This document shows, one piece after another, positions 13,085-13,652 of a stretch of 13,652 bases of DNA. The translations under genes were made by a program, and so were the position numbers. The notes under the pieces were generated by a model. It worked only from the letters and a program-made list of their open reading frames with translations. It made no database searches and was not told where the DNA came from. This stretch comes from Candidatus Hydrogenedentota bacterium (GTDB lineage: Bacteria > Hydrogenedentota > Hydrogenedentia > Hydrogenedentiales > CAITNO01), in contig CAIXUF010000766.1 in the NCBI GenBank assembly GCA_903922535.1, forward strand, positions 1 to 13,652, read 5' to 3'. The first letter of the stretch is position 1; each line of letters opens with the position of its first letter.

Positions 13085-13652
13085 CTATTCCGCCAGTACG
13101 GGGAACTCCGTGATGCGCAGCTTGGCGGTGCCGTAGGGCACCAGCGTCAGATCCACCAGCGGCTGTGTGGACACCACGGGACTCTGCGGCGGCGGGGCGG
13201 CGGCGTTGTGCTCGATGGTCCAGTCGGGCAGGAGTTTGCCCTGAACGATAGCGTGCACCGGCGGCGTGGCGGGGTCGAAGGGGATGTCGCCGACGGGGCT
13301 TTCCTCGAAGCGGAATCCCTTGGCAGGATCAGATGCGTCCAGTTTCAGCGCGTAGTTCCACGGGGTGGTGGGGAACACTTCGAAGTCATCGTGCGGCGCC
13401 TCGCCGCGCAGGTGTTTCCAGTAGCTGCCGATCTGGAGCGAGTACACGAGCGGGCCGCGGCTGACCGCGGCGCTGATGTTGTAGCGCCGTTCGACCTTGG
13501 CCTTCATGGGGAACTTGAGGCGCAGCGTGGTGTCGCCCTTCCATTCCCGTTCGACCTTGGCGAAGCTGCCGGGCGTCAACCCCACCGCCGCTTCGTCTGC
13601 GACTTCCAGTGTGGCGTCCTCGGCCCAGCCGGGCACGCGCAGGCGCAGCGGG
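13085..13652 (-). CDS. GH127/DUF1680-like beta-L-arabinofuranosidase family protein, C-terminal part
   Basis: The right edge cuts the 5' part; the last 188 codons are present and end at TAG 13087-13085. The fragment opens PLRLRVPGWAEDATLEV and continues GSFAKVEREWKGDTTLRLKF, PMKAKVERRYN, then SRGPLVYSLQIGSYW. These are hallmarks of the C-terminal beta-sandwich of the GH127/DUF1680 family, whose studied members release L-arabinofuranose from glycans. The end VDLTLVPYGTAKLRITEFPV is also typical of the family. The catalytic (alpha/alpha)6 barrel with its zinc-binding Cys/Glu residues lies outside the window, so activity and substrate cannot be judged. Downstream on the same strand come hicBA and the DUF6259-like gene, and a co-transcribed glycan-degradation cluster interrupted by the toxin-antitoxin pair is plausible. 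No clear terminator separates it from hicB. Confidence 0.85.
   Translation of the reverse strand, partial: PLRLRVPGWAEDATLEVADEAAVGLTPGSFAKVEREWKGDTTLRLKFPMKAKVERRYNISAAVSRGPLVYSLQIGSYWKHLRGEAPHDDFEVFPTTPWNYALKLDASDPAKGFRFEESPVGDIPFDPATPPVHAIVQGKLLPDWTIEHNAAAPPPQSPVVSTQPLVDLTLVPYGTAKLRITEFPVLAE

Noticed and set aside
1..13652. tRNA, rRNA, CRISPR array or complete insertion sequence
   Set aside because: I saw no cloverleaf, rRNA-like core, regularly spaced identical repeats, or transposase gene with terminal repeats.

Overview
The window is GC-rich bacterial DNA with ten recognisable genes, two of them cut by the window edges. The gene mix suggests a member of the PVC superphylum or a neighbouring environmental lineage (Lentisphaerota, Kiritimatiellota, Verrucomicrobiota or Hydrogenedentota). 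It includes a TIGR04073-type exosortase-associated protein, a very large ECF sigma factor fused to a membrane and repeat region, a sugar isomerase, and large secreted glycoside hydrolases. Several intergenic repeats point the same way. The placement is inferred from gene families; there is no rRNA gene or ribosomal protein to confirm it.

Layout. Positions 1-444 (+) hold the 3' end of an L-fucose/L-arabinose isomerase-family gene, closed by a strong hairpin terminator. A gene-free stretch (445-848) carries a 9-bp ATGGAC tandem repeat. On the minus strand, 849-1214 encodes a small secreted TIGR04073-family protein with a near-consensus sigma-70 promoter, a TTG start and its own terminator. A composite palindromic repeat follows. 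Then comes 1487-5227 (-), an ECF sigma factor of about 1246 aa continuing into a hydrophobic segment and about nine beta-sandwich (carboxypeptidase-regulatory-like) repeats. A long inverted repeat overlaps its ribosome-binding site.

From 5558 to 7351 (-) lies a less GC-rich gene for a coiled-coil protein with an Mrr-type restriction nuclease domain, probably acquired horizontally. Divergent from it, at 7538-9773 (+), is a two-gene unit: a family-4 Fe-S uracil-DNA glycosylase and a membrane sensor histidine kinase. A short purine-rich repeat separates this from a convergent minus-strand block. In transcription order that block is a GH127-like hydrolase (C-terminal part, 13652-13085), a hicB-hicA toxin-antitoxin pair (12965-12502) and a large secreted DUF6259-like putative glycosidase (12462-9865).

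How they may work together. The isomerase and the two hydrolases fit breakdown of fucose- or arabinose-containing polysaccharides. The sigma fusion and the histidine kinase are two regulators that could sense the envelope or outside, but nothing here shows their targets. The Mrr-like protein, the DNA glycosylase and HicBA concern genome defence, repair and stress. The most unusual item is the sigma-membrane-repeat fusion: all 17 of its cysteines lie in the repeat region, and a hairpin could hide or regulate its translation start.
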